NCBI GenBank assembly: GCA_016781635.1
Contig: JADDPY010000039.1
Location: 39,966-52,870, forward strand
Source of the DNA: Rubrobacter sp.
GTDB lineage: Bacteria > Actinomycetota > Rubrobacteria > Rubrobacterales > Rubrobacteraceae
Direction: 5' to 3'
DNA length: 12,905 bases
The translations under genes and the position numbers were made by a program. The notes under the pieces were generated by a model, which was not told the DNA's origin, did not search any database, and worked only from the letters and a program-made list of their open reading frames with translations. Positions 7,110-12,905 of the stretch are shown piece after piece (positions within the stretch are counted from its first letter, which is position 1; the number at the start of each line of letters is the position of its first letter).

Positions 7110-8003
7110 CTAAGGTAGCGGCGAGCCGCCGGTGACGCCGATGGTCTCGCCGCTTATGTAGCTCGACTCCTGGGAGGCGAGGAAAACGTACGGCGGCGCC
7201 AGCTCGGCGGGCTGCGCGGGGCGACCCATCGGGGACTCGGATTGGCCGAACTGCGAGACCTGCTCGGCGGGCATGGTCGCGGGGATCAGCGGCGTCCACA
7301 CCGGTCCCGGCGCCACGGAGTTGACCCGGAGGCCCTGCGAGATCAACCCCTGCGCGAGCCCCTTGGTGAACGTTATGATCGCGCCCTTCGTGGAGGCGTA
7401 GTCGAGGAGCCCGGGCATGGGCTGGTAACCCTCGATCGAGCACGTGTTGATGATCGAGCCGCCCGCTCGCATGTGCGGGATCGCCGCCTTCGACAACCAG
7501 AACGTGGCGTAGATGTTGGTCTTGAACACTCGGTCGAACTGCTCGGTCGTGATATCTGCGATACCACCGGGCTGCACCATCTGGTAGGCGGCGTTGTTGA
7601 CCAGAACGTCGATTCCCCCGAACTCGTCCACGGCCTTCTGGATTATGGCCTGGCAGTGCGCCTCGTCCCGGATGTCGCCGGGGACCTTCACGGCTGACCT
7701 TCCCGCCGCCTCGACGACGCGCGCCGTCTCGTCGGCATCGTGCTCTTCGTCGAGGTAGGAGATCAAGACGTCCGCCCCCTCGCGGGCGAACGCGAGCGCG
7801 ACCGCGCGCCCGATCCCCGAGTCACCGCCGGTGATGATCGCCTTTTTGCCCTCCAGCCTGCCGGAGCCGCGGTAGGTCTCTTCCCCATAATCGGGCTTCG
7901 GGCTCATCTCGGACTCGAGGCCGGGGGGCTGTATCTTCTGCTCACCGAAGGGGGGCTGCGGATACTGCGTCGTCGGGTCTTGCTGCGTATATTGGTCGGT
8001 CAC
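7110..8003 (-). CDS. SDR-family NAD(P)-dependent oxidoreductase, general-stress-protein-39 (YdaD/YghA) type
   Basis: A classical-fold short-chain dehydrogenase; relatives such as B. subtilis YdaD are general stress proteins of unknown substrate. It has 297 residues from the GTG at 8003, which is preceded by AAAGGAGAT 5-6 bases away; an upstream ATG at 8102 would add 33 residues with no family similarity. A Gln/Pro/Tyr-rich N-terminal tail (about 2-50) containing PPGLESEMSPKPDYGE is typical of this subgroup. The cofactor motif TGGDSGIG is at 58-65, NNAA at 136-139, catalytic Ser at about 189 and YASTK at 202-206, followed by RVNSVAPGPVWTPLIP. It appears monocistronic, with about 190 bases to the acetyltransferase. 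Substrate unknown. Confidence 0.93.
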   Translation of the reverse strand: MTDQYTQQDPTTQYPQPPFGEQKIQPPGLESEMSPKPDYGEETYRGSGRLEGKKAIITGGDSGIGRAVALAFAREGADVLISYLDEEHDADETARVVEAAGRSAVKVPGDIRDEAHCQAIIQKAVDEFGGIDVLVNNAAYQMVQPGGIADITTEQFDRVFKTNIYATFWLSKAAIPHMRAGGSIINTCSIEGYQPMPGLLDYASTKGAIITFTKGLAQGLISQGLRVNSVAPGPVWTPLIPATMPAEQVSQFGQSESPMGRPAQPAELAPPYVFLASQESSYISGETIGVTGGSPLP

Positions 8004-8006
8004 AAA

Positions 8007-8015
8007 ATCTCCTTT
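8007..8015 (-). promoter_or_regulatory. Shine-Dalgarno that fixes the SDR start
   Basis: On the minus strand AAAGGAGAT lies immediately before the GTG at 8003, with 5 bases between GGAG and the start. It supports the 297-residue form over the longer open frame. Confidence 0.75.
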
Positions 8016-8183
8016 GTATTGTGGTTTTACTTTCGTTGCTTGTGCCCAAAGCCTCACGGCGGGTAACCTTCCGCACCGGCACGGATCACGCTCGACCTGC
8101 ACACATCGAACTATTTTTTGCTCTTCCTGAGTCCTTTGTGCAGATCCGTGCGCCGGAGACAGGAAGGCTTCTTGAGGGGGAGT

Positions 8184-8250
8184 CGCTCGAAAGCGTTCCT
8201 ACCCCTTTCTCCCGGGTCACCACCTCCGGGAGAGCCCGCTGTACACGGGC
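8184..8250. other. Cluster of three consecutive hairpins (possible structured leader RNA of the SDR gene)
   Basis: Three perfect stems follow one another: CGCT/AGCG (8184-8187 with 8192-8195, 4-base loop), TCTCCCGG/CCGGGAGA (8208-8215 with 8226-8233, 10-base loop) and GCCCG/CGGGC (8234-8238 with 8246-8250, 7-base loop). On the minus strand they lie about 180-250 bases upstream of the SDR start. No T-tract follows, so a simple terminator is unlikely. I do not recognise a known riboswitch. Confidence 0.3.
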
Positions 8251-8346
8251 AGCCACGCAACTCTTTGGCCCGCACGGCTGGGACGAGGAGTCTGGCGCCG
8301 GTCCTCCTTCACGAGCGGATCGCTAACCCTCTCGAAGCGTCAAATT

Positions 8347-8386
8347 GGGGGTACCCCCGGCTGGCGAAGCCGGGTATGGCCGGGGG
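8347..8386 (-). terminator. Nested inverted repeats downstream of the MFS gene, possible terminator
   Basis: A perfect palindrome GGGGGTACCCCC (8347-8358) overlaps a stem CCCGGCT/AGCCGGG (8356-8362 with 8368-8374, 5-base loop) and an alternative longer-range stem CCCCCGGC/GCCGGGGG (8354-8361 with 8379-8386). On the minus strand they lie 65-105 bases beyond the MFS stop and are followed by a weak AATTT. Termination for the MFS gene is plausible; a dispersed repeat element is an alternative. Confidence 0.35.
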
Positions 8387-8451
8387 CACACCGTTCTTCA
8401 CTGCTGCGCGGAGGGCCTGTCTTCTTAGCCTTGAGGCGCACAGCAGGCTGC

Positions 8452-9678
8452 CTATCCGGCTCGTGGGGCAACATCTCGTGCCACATCGTCCATTCTCTGT
8501 GCTGGTTCGTCACCCGGTGCACGTCCCAGGGTCCCGGCCATCAAAGCGACGATTGCGCTCAAGCCCACGACGATGTACAGGGCCGCGCCGAGCCCTGTAA
8601 GCTCGGCGACGAAACCGATGGCGGATGGTCCGACGAGGAAGCCGAAGTAGCCCGCGGTGGAGACCGCCGCGATCGCCGCCCCGGCAGGCATCTCGCCGTC
8701 GCGTCCGGCGGCGCTCAGAACGTTGGGGAAGATGACCGAGAATCCGGCCCCCGCGCAGGCAAAGCCCACGAGGGCGAAGATCGGGTCCCCGACCGCGAGG
8801 GAGAGCCCCAACCCGGCGGCGGCGAGGGCCGCGCCGGCGCGTATAAGCTGCCCGGGCGTCGCCCTCTTCGCGAGCCGATCTCCGCACAAGCGTCCGGCCG
8901 CCATGGTCAGCGAGAATACTGCGTAACCGGCCGCGGCGAGCCCGGGGCCGGTCCCGAGCGTCCCGCCGAGATAAACCGCGCTCCAATCGGCCATCGCGCC
9001 TTCACCGAGCAGCACGCAGAACGCGATGAACCCGAGCCCTGCCAGGGCGCGGTTCGGCCGGACAAAGGCCGCCCCTGCGTCGTCTCCTCCCCTGTCTGCG
9101 CTCGCGGGTAGCAACACCCGGGAAGCCACCGCGAACGCGAGCGCGCTCAGGACGGCCACGCCGCCGAGGTGGGACGCGAGGCCTACCCCCCAGGCGGAGA
9201 GGAGCCCGCCGCTCGTCGCACCCGCGAGCCCACCCAAGCTGAACGAGGCGTGGAAGGAGGACATGATCGGTCGCCGGTAGGCGTTCTCCACCGCTACGGC
9301 GTGGGCGTTCATCGAGACGTCTAGCGCCCCGTGCCACGCCCCCGTCACGAGCAGGGCCAACACCAACAACGGTAGGCTCGGCGCCAGAGCCGGCAGCACC
9401 AGCGAGAGCCCGAAGACCAAACCCGCCACCCCCACCACGGGCCGACTGCCCAGCTTATGCACCAAGCCACCGCTGACCACCATGGTCACGAGCGCCCCGA
9501 CCGCGAGCGCGAGGAGCGCCAACCCGAGCGAACCCTCGCCCAGATCCAGCTTCTCCTGAACCGTCGGTATGCGCACGATCCAATTGGCGAACCCGAACCC
9601 GTTTACGAAAAACACCGCAAGTGCCGCGAGACGCGCTCGCCTCGCCTTCTCAATATCCACAACTTGCCCCTCGAACAC
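8452..9678 (-). CDS. MFS transporter, YbjJ-like
   Basis: Predicted 12-helix major facilitator superfamily transporter in the cytoplasmic membrane, substrate unknown. It has 408 residues. The N-terminal RRARLAALAVFFVNGFGFANWIVRIP and the segments DVSMNAHAVAVE (120-131) and SFHASFSLGGLAGA (141 onward) are typical of the YbjJ group. MFS loop motif A is visible as GGLVHKLGSRP (70-80), with a related GRLCGDRLAKR in the second half. The GTG at 9678 has GGGAG 6 bases upstream. It is divergent from a LacI regulator with a palindrome in the short gap, so it is probably the regulator's target; LacI partners usually respond to sugars or nucleosides, which hints at such a substrate. The last ~20 residues are hydrophilic and may not be family-conserved. 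Confidence 0.9.
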   Translation of the reverse strand: MFEGQVVDIEKARRARLAALAVFFVNGFGFANWIVRIPTVQEKLDLGEGSLGLALLALAVGALVTMVVSGGLVHKLGSRPVVGVAGLVFGLSLVLPALAPSLPLLVLALLVTGAWHGALDVSMNAHAVAVENAYRRPIMSSFHASFSLGGLAGATSGGLLSAWGVGLASHLGGVAVLSALAFAVASRVLLPASADRGGDDAGAAFVRPNRALAGLGFIAFCVLLGEGAMADWSAVYLGGTLGTGPGLAAAGYAVFSLTMAAGRLCGDRLAKRATPGQLIRAGAALAAAGLGLSLAVGDPIFALVGFACAGAGFSVIFPNVLSAAGRDGEMPAGAAIAAVSTAGYFGFLVGPSAIGFVAELTGLGAALYIVVGLSAIVALMAGTLGRAPGDEPAQRMDDVARDVAPRAG

Positions 9679-9684
9679 GTCACG

Positions 9685-9689
9685 CTCCC
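9685..9689 (-). promoter_or_regulatory. Shine-Dalgarno for the MFS gene
   Basis: Minus-strand GGGAG, within AGAAGGGAG, ends 6 bases before the GTG at 9678 and decides this start over a GTG a few codons downstream. Confidence 0.6.
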
Positions 9690-9706
9690 TTCTGGAACGA
9701 TTTAGT

Positions 9707-9720
9707 CTGTAACGTTACAG
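9707..9720. promoter_or_regulatory. Probable LacI-family operator in the MFS/lacI divergent gap
   Basis: CTGTAACGTTACAG is a perfect 14-bp palindrome with a central CG, the classic geometry of LacI/GalR-family operators. It lies in the 60-base gap between the divergent MFS and lacI starts, 28 bases from the MFS start and 18 bases from the lacI start. It could therefore repress both promoters. The pairing with this regulator is inferred from position. Confidence 0.75.
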
Positions 9721-9738
9721 TAAGTTATCATCGGGTAC

Positions 9739-10848
9739 ATGGATGTCAACGAGGGAAAACGAAAAACTCCGTTGGGGCGGCGGGTAACCGTGAAAGAGGT
9801 CGCAGCGGAGTTGGGGATATCGCCCTCGACCGTGTCGAACGCGTACAACCGTCCAGATCAACTTTCGGCGGATCTCAGGGAGCGGGTGTTCGAGACGGCG
9901 CATAAGCTGGGGTACACGGGGCCGGATCCTTTTGGGCGCGGTTTGAGGCAGCGGCGCGCGAACGTGGTGGGGGTGTTATTCAGGGACAGGCTCTCGTATG
10001 CGTTCGCGGATCCCGCAGCGGTTTTGTTTTTGGAGGGGGTTTCGGAGGCCGTCGAGGAGGCCGGCCTCGGGCTGCTGTTGCTTCCCGGCGGGTCGCTCGG
10101 GGGCAGGGATACGGAGGCTATCAGGGCGGCGGCGGTGGACGGGGTACTTATTCACAGCATGGCCGCCGACGACCCGCTCGTAAGTGCGGCCATCGAGCGC
10201 AGGCTGCCGGCCGTGGTCGTGGATCAGCCGCCCATCGGGACGGTGCCGTCCGTCGGCATAGACGACGAGGGGGCGGCCCGGGTAGCCGCCGAGCACCTCC
10301 TCGAGCTCGGCCACCGGCGCCTGGGCGTGGTGTCCTTCAGGCTTGCGCTCGAGACGAGGAGCGGGATGGTGGAACCGCAACGCCGCGGGGCCGCCACCCT
10401 CCGGCCGAGCGGCGCCAGGCTGCGGGGGGTTGCCAAGGCCGTGAGCGCCGCCGGAATCTCCTGGGACGACGTCCCGGTGTACGAGTGCGCCGTGAGCTCC
10501 CCCGCCGAGGGCAAGACCGCCGCCGAGGCGTTGCTCTCGCGCGATCCCCGCCCGACGGCGATCCTGGCCCTGAGCGACCAGATGGCCTTCGGCGTCCTCG
10601 AGGCCGCAACGCAAATCGGGCTATCCGTCCCCGACGACCTCTCCGTCGTCGGCTTCGACGACGTGCCCGAAGCGGCGCGCTCGGCCCCGCCGCTCACCAC
10701 CCTGCACCAGCCGCACGTCGAGAAGGGCCTGCAAGCCGGACGCAAGCTCGTCGCGCAGCTGCGTGAGGAAGACCCCGACGGGCAGGAGGAACTATTCCTT
10801 CTCACCCGGCTCGTCGTGCGCGGCTCAACGGCGCAGGCCCCGTCGTAG
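9739..10848 (+). CDS. LacI-family transcriptional repressor
   Basis: A cytosolic DNA-binding repressor with a sugar-binding-like effector domain. It has 369 residues, slightly above the usual 330-350. The N-terminal helix-turn-helix is TVKEVAAELGISPSTVSNAYN (from 17), preceded by a 16-residue basic leader; a later GTG at 9790 would remove the leader and is a possible alternative start. The hinge is followed by a periplasmic-binding-protein-like domain with VVGVLF, VDGVLIHSM, VGIDDEGAARVAAEHLLELGHRRLGVVSF, and the C-terminal block PDDLSVVGFDDVPEA. An extra loop rich in Arg/Gly/Pro (about 208-230) precedes RLRGVAKAVSAAG. It is divergent from the MFS transporter over a shared palindromic operator, so autoregulation plus control of the transporter is likely. 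Effector unknown. Confidence 0.95.
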   Translation: MDVNEGKRKTPLGRRVTVKEVAAELGISPSTVSNAYNRPDQLSADLRERVFETAHKLGYTGPDPFGRGLRQRRANVVGVLFRDRLSYAFADPAAVLFLEGVSEAVEEAGLGLLLLPGGSLGGRDTEAIRAAAVDGVLIHSMAADDPLVSAAIERRLPAVVVDQPPIGTVPSVGIDDEGAARVAAEHLLELGHRRLGVVSFRLALETRSGMVEPQRRGAATLRPSGARLRGVAKAVSAAGISWDDVPVYECAVSSPAEGKTAAEALLSRDPRPTAILALSDQMAFGVLEAATQIGLSVPDDLSVVGFDDVPEAARSAPPLTTLHQPHVEKGLQAGRKLVAQLREEDPDGQEELFLLTRLVVRGSTAQAPS

Positions 10849-11060
10849 ACTTCAGAGCCCCGGACAAGATCTGGGAAGCGCACGATCCCGAGAAAATCGT
10901 ATGCCTCTGCTACGCCCACGACGGAGACTCAAAGCTTCCGCCAGCAGGGAGAAGGTAAATTCCTACGCAAGCGGTGTACGGTAACGCCGCCAAACCTGGA
11001 GCATGGGTGGTACCGGACGATATCGTCTATTTGGCCGCGAAATGGCTTCGACGGCAGTAG
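10842..11060 (+). pseudogene. Unidentified protein-like frame with one in-frame stop (probable gene remnant)
   Basis: In the frame of base 10842, partly overlapping the lacI end, the DNA reads VVDFRAPDKIWEAHDPEK, continues to a TAA at 10956-10958, and resumes in the same frame as IPTQAVYGNAAKPGAW and VVPDDIVYLAAKWLRRQ, ending at TAG 11058-11060. The amino-acid mix looks like a real protein, unlike the Arg/Pro/Ser-rich shadow frames around it. Third-position G+C is lower than in the neighbours. There is no ATG, GTG or TTG start between the upstream TGA (10764) and the coding-like part. I do not recognise the family. It is best explained as the decayed 3' end of a gene. Confidence 0.35.
11016..11027. 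repeat. 12-bp palindrome upstream of the GT2 gene
   Basis: GACGATATCGTC is a perfect palindrome about 84 bases before the glycosyltransferase start. It falls inside the putative gene remnant, so it may simply be old coding sequence. A regulatory role for the downstream genes is possible but unsupported. Confidence 0.2.
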
Positions 11061-11110
11061 CGGTCCGCTGGGCTCCGGCTGTTCGAGACCCGCTCCTCTA
11101 AAATGACGCC

Positions 11111-11809
11111 GTGCGCGACGGTTTTGCAGCTGTGGTAACGGCCCGGAACGAGGGGAAGCACCTCCCTGCAACGCTCGACGCCCTGCTCGGTCTCCCGGAC
11201 CTCTCCCGGCTCGTGGTCGCCGACGACGGCAGCCGCGACGCCACGGCCACGCTCGCCCGTGCCGCCGGCGCGGAGGTCGTCTCCCTGCCCTCGCCCCTGG
11301 GAAAAGGAGCCGCCCTACGCGCGGGCATTCTGACGGCTCGCAAACGAGGCCCCTCCGGCTCGTACCTCTTCAATCAACCGCTGCTCCTCGCCGACGCGGA
11401 TCTCGGGCCGTCGGCCGCACACCTCGTGGCCCTCCTCGAAGCCCTCGACGAGGACCACCCGGCCTCTGTCGCGGCGTTCCCCAGGGGCGCCGGCGGCGGG
11501 TTCGGCCTCGTGAAGAACCTTTCCCGTCGCGCCCTGGCCCGCCGCACGGGTGTCGCACCCCTGGAGCCCCTCTCCGGCCAACGCGCCCTGCTCCCGATGG
11601 CCCTCGACGCACTACCCGGCATCGCACCGGGTTTTGGGGCCGAGGTAGGGATGACCCTCGACCTCCTCTGCGCCGGCATCGAGCCGCTGGAGGTCTCGCT
11701 TCCCCTCGCGCATAGGGCGACCGGAAGGACATTGCGGGGCTTCGCCCACCGCGCCCGTCAGGGCCTCGACGTCCTGCGGGCCCTGCATGGCGACCGCCTC
11801 CCCTGGTAG
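11111..11809 (+). CDS. Family 2 (GT-A) glycosyltransferase
   Basis: A GT-A fold nucleotide-sugar transferase of 232 residues, cytosolic or membrane-peripheral, with no evident membrane helix. AAVVTARNEGKHL opens the Rossmann-like N-terminus. ADDGSRDAT (37-45) is the nucleotide-binding loop. GKGAALRAG (64-72) and the metal-binding DAD (95-97, LLLADADLG) follow, then LSGQRAL and FGAEVGMTLDL near the acceptor side. The GTG at 11111 was chosen because the conserved beta strand begins within 6 codons; no ribosome-binding site is evident. The MraY-like gene follows after 3 bases, so the two are very likely co-translated and act on one pathway, with the GT2 possibly extending a polyprenyl-linked sugar. 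Donor and acceptor are unknown. Confidence 0.85.
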   Translation: MRDGFAAVVTARNEGKHLPATLDALLGLPDLSRLVVADDGSRDATATLARAAGAEVVSLPSPLGKGAALRAGILTARKRGPSGSYLFNQPLLLADADLGPSAAHLVALLEALDEDHPASVAAFPRGAGGGFGLVKNLSRRALARRTGVAPLEPLSGQRALLPMALDALPGIAPGFGAEVGMTLDLLCAGIEPLEVSLPLAHRATGRTLRGFAHRARQGLDVLRALHGDRLPW

Positions 11810-11812
11810 CGC

Positions 11813-12625
11813 TTGACGATACCGACTCAGGCCGCCTTACTACTCGTCCTCGGGGCTCTAGGGACCCTGATCTCCCTATCTTTCTTGACGCCGCGACTTC
11901 CCCGACGCCGGAACTTCGCGGACAGCCTGATCCCCACAGCCGCAGGTCTCGTATTTTTACCCATAATACTTCTGACGCTGGTTCCGGGAACGTCGTTGGG
12001 GATCGTGCTGGATGACGGCGGGCTCGCGTACCTCGTCTACGCGTTCGCGGCGGGGGTGGTGGGGTTCGTGGACGACGTCTGGGGAGGGGATGAGGCACGC
12101 GGGTTTCGGGGGCACCTTGGGGCCCTTATGAGAGGGAGGTTGACGACCGGTCTCTTGAAGCTGGTCGTGCTCGGGTGCGGGGCGCTCGTGTTCGCCCTGT
12201 TCGTTGTGGATGGTGTGTTCGATGCTCTGCTTGCGGCCGTCTTGGTGGCGGGGAGCGCGAACCTCGCGAACCTGTTCGACCTGCGGCCGGGGCGCGCGAT
12301 CAAGTTCGCGGGGCTTCTCCTCCTATTGGCGCTGCCGTTCGTGTCGTCGTGGTGGGCGATGCTGGCGGCGTTACCGATAATCGGTGGCGCAGTAGGGCTA
12401 TTTCCTTTCGACGTGAGGGGGCGTATCATGCTCGGGGATTCGGGGGCCGCCGTCTTAGGGGCTACCGTGGGTTACGTGGTGATCGTCGGCGGGCCCGGGC
12501 CCGCTTGGTGGTTCTTTCTCGCGGTTATACTCGTATGGACTGCTGTGGCCGAGGTCTCGAGCATCTCGAAGGTCATAGAGAAGGTAAGCTTTTTGCGCAG
12601 GTTCGATTCTTGGGGGCGTGGTTAG
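11813..12625 (+). CDS. MraY/WecA-like polyprenyl-phosphate phosphoglycosyltransferase (GT4), short divergent form
   Basis: Polytopic membrane protein of 270 residues, shorter than the usual 320-360, with about eight to ten hydrophobic segments. The family would transfer a sugar-1-phosphate from a UDP-sugar to polyprenyl phosphate. The first Asp pair is present (FVDDVWG, D87-D88), as is [10 protein letters not shown] with D209. The central motif, normally NxxNxxDGLDGL, reads [15 protein letters not shown] (150-164), with one Asp and basic residues instead of DGLDG. The start is TTG at 11813, 3 bases after the GT2 stop, and the protein opens with a hydrophobic helix. pyrG begins 2 bases after the stop. 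The altered motif suggests a distinct subfamily with a different sugar or mechanism; it is not the essential MraY. Confidence 0.8.
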   Translation: MTIPTQAALLLVLGALGTLISLSFLTPRLPRRRNFADSLIPTAAGLVFLPIILLTLVPGTSLGIVLDDGGLAYLVYAFAAGVVGFVDDVWGGDEARGFRGHLGALMRGRLTTGLLKLVVLGCGALVFALFVVDGVFDALLAAVLVAGSANLANLFDLRPGRAIKFAGLLLLLALPFVSSWWAMLAALPIIGGAVGLFPFDVRGRIMLGDSGAAVLGATVGYVVIVGGPGPAWWFFLAVILVWTAVAEVSSISKVIEKVSFLRRFDSWGRG

Positions 12626-12627
12626 AT

Positions 12628-12905
12628 ATGACGGAGCCGTCTTCTACGGGTACCAAATACATCTTCGTGACGGGCGGCGTGGTCTCGTCCATCGGCAAGG
12701 GGACGACCGCGGCGGCCTTGGGGATGCTCCTCAAGGCGCGCGGCTACAGGGTCGTGTTGCAGAAGTTCGACCCTTACATCAACGTGGACCCCGGCACGAT
12801 GAACCCTTACCAGCACGGTGAGGTCTTCGTGACGGAGGACGGGGCGGAGACCGACCTCGACCTCGGCCACTACGAGCGGTTCCTCGACGAGAACCTCGGC
12901 AAGCT
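12628..12905 (+). CDS. pyrG: CTP synthase, 3'-truncated by the window edge
   Basis: Makes CTP from UTP, ATP and glutamine; cytosolic, last step of pyrimidine nucleotide synthesis. Ninety-two codons of the amidoligase domain are visible: [17 protein letters not shown] (the P-loop), [33 protein letters not shown], then [15 protein letters not shown]. These blocks are diagnostic. The ATG at 12628 follows the MraY-like stop by two bases. The frame stays open to the window end, about 450 residues short of the usual ~540. In mycobacteria pyrG follows steB (mctB) directly, so this gene marks the far side of the segment that separates them here. Confidence 0.97.
   Translation, partial: MTEPSSTGTKYIFVTGGVVSSIGKGTTAAALGMLLKARGYRVVLQKFDPYINVDPGTMNPYQHGEVFVTEDGAETDLDLGHYERFLDENLGK

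Larger units (their letters stand above)
8004..8451. other. 448-base stretch without a convincing gene, between SDR and MFS genes
   Basis: Several frames are open here on both strands, but none shows a recognisable domain, a good start with ribosome-binding site, or codon use like the neighbours. The stretch holds the SDR ribosome-binding site, a cluster of hairpins at 8184-8250 and a second inverted-repeat cluster at 8347-8386. It is locally less GC-rich than the genes. It should contain the SDR promoter, but I cannot place -35/-10 boxes with confidence. Confidence 0.6.

Noticed and set aside
8042..8068. Sigma-B-like promoter (GGTTAC ... GGGCAC on the minus strand) for the SDR gene
   Set aside because: Attractive because relatives are general stress proteins, but both boxes deviate from consensus and the spacing is approximate, so I do not annotate it.
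8021..8600. Plus-strand open frames (8021-8326 and 8118-8600) in and beyond the SDR-MFS gap
   Set aside because: No ribosome-binding site or known motif. The longer one overlaps the antisense of the MFS gene, and the composition is Arg/Pro/Ser-rich as in GC-rich shadow frames.
11040..11100. tRNA/tmRNA-like fragment (TTCGACGG and GTTCGAGAC motifs)
   Set aside because: The bases flanking GTTCGAGAC do not form a T-stem, no acceptor stem or anticodon arm can be folded, and the distance between the two motifs is far too short for a tmRNA.
1..12905. CRISPR arrays, insertion sequences, integrases, attachment sites, rRNA genes
   Set aside because: Looked for and not seen: no regularly spaced repeats, no transposase or recombinase motifs, and no rRNA-like sequence.

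Overview
The window is GC-rich bacterial DNA with very high third-position G+C and frequent GTG/TTG starts. Gene content and order point to a deep-branching actinobacterium. Rubrobacter or a relative is my best guess, from synteny and composition only. The order ispA-tlyA-nadK-recN recalls the Firmicutes-type xse-ispA-(dxs)-tlyA-nadK-(argR)-recN cluster. The order tlyA-nadK-recN-steA-steB-(...)-pyrG matches the mycobacterial Rv1694-Rv1699 order.

Region 1 (2-5994, + strand) is a tight operon-like run. It holds the 3' part of a short-chain prenyl diphosphate synthase (ispA), the rRNA 2'-O-methyltransferase tlyA, NAD kinase, the DNA repair ATPase recN, the SteA-like protein with a thiamine-pyrophosphokinase-like domain, and the membrane-anchored coiled-coil SteB/MctB-like protein. 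Junctions are overlaps or gaps under 20 bases, and no promoter is visible inside the run.

Region 2 (about 5995-11110) is an accessory block lying where mycobacteria go directly from steB (mctB) to pyrG. On the minus strand it carries an AAC(3)-II-like aminoglycoside acetyltransferase, an SDR oxidoreductase resembling general stress protein 39, and a YbjJ-like MFS transporter. A LacI-family regulator is divergent from the MFS gene, and a perfect 14-bp palindrome (9707-9720) between them is a likely operator. A 448-base non-coding stretch (8004-8451) contains several hairpins. Downstream of lacI is a protein-like reading frame broken by one in-frame TAA, probably a gene remnant.

Region 3 (11111-12905, + strand) resumes the compact organisation: a GT2 glycosyltransferase, a short and divergent MraY/WecA-like polytopic phosphoglycosyltransferase, and the 5' part of pyrG (CTP synthase), which runs off the window.

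The most interesting reading is that steA, steB, the GT2 and the MraY-like gene form one envelope or cell-division module. SteA/SteB would be the division-site membrane pair, and the GT2 and MraY-like enzymes would build a polyprenyl-phosphate-linked saccharide, with the accessory block separating the two halves. Prenyl synthesis (ispA) and CTP supply (pyrG) flank it. This is inference from gene identity and position, not a demonstrated pathway.
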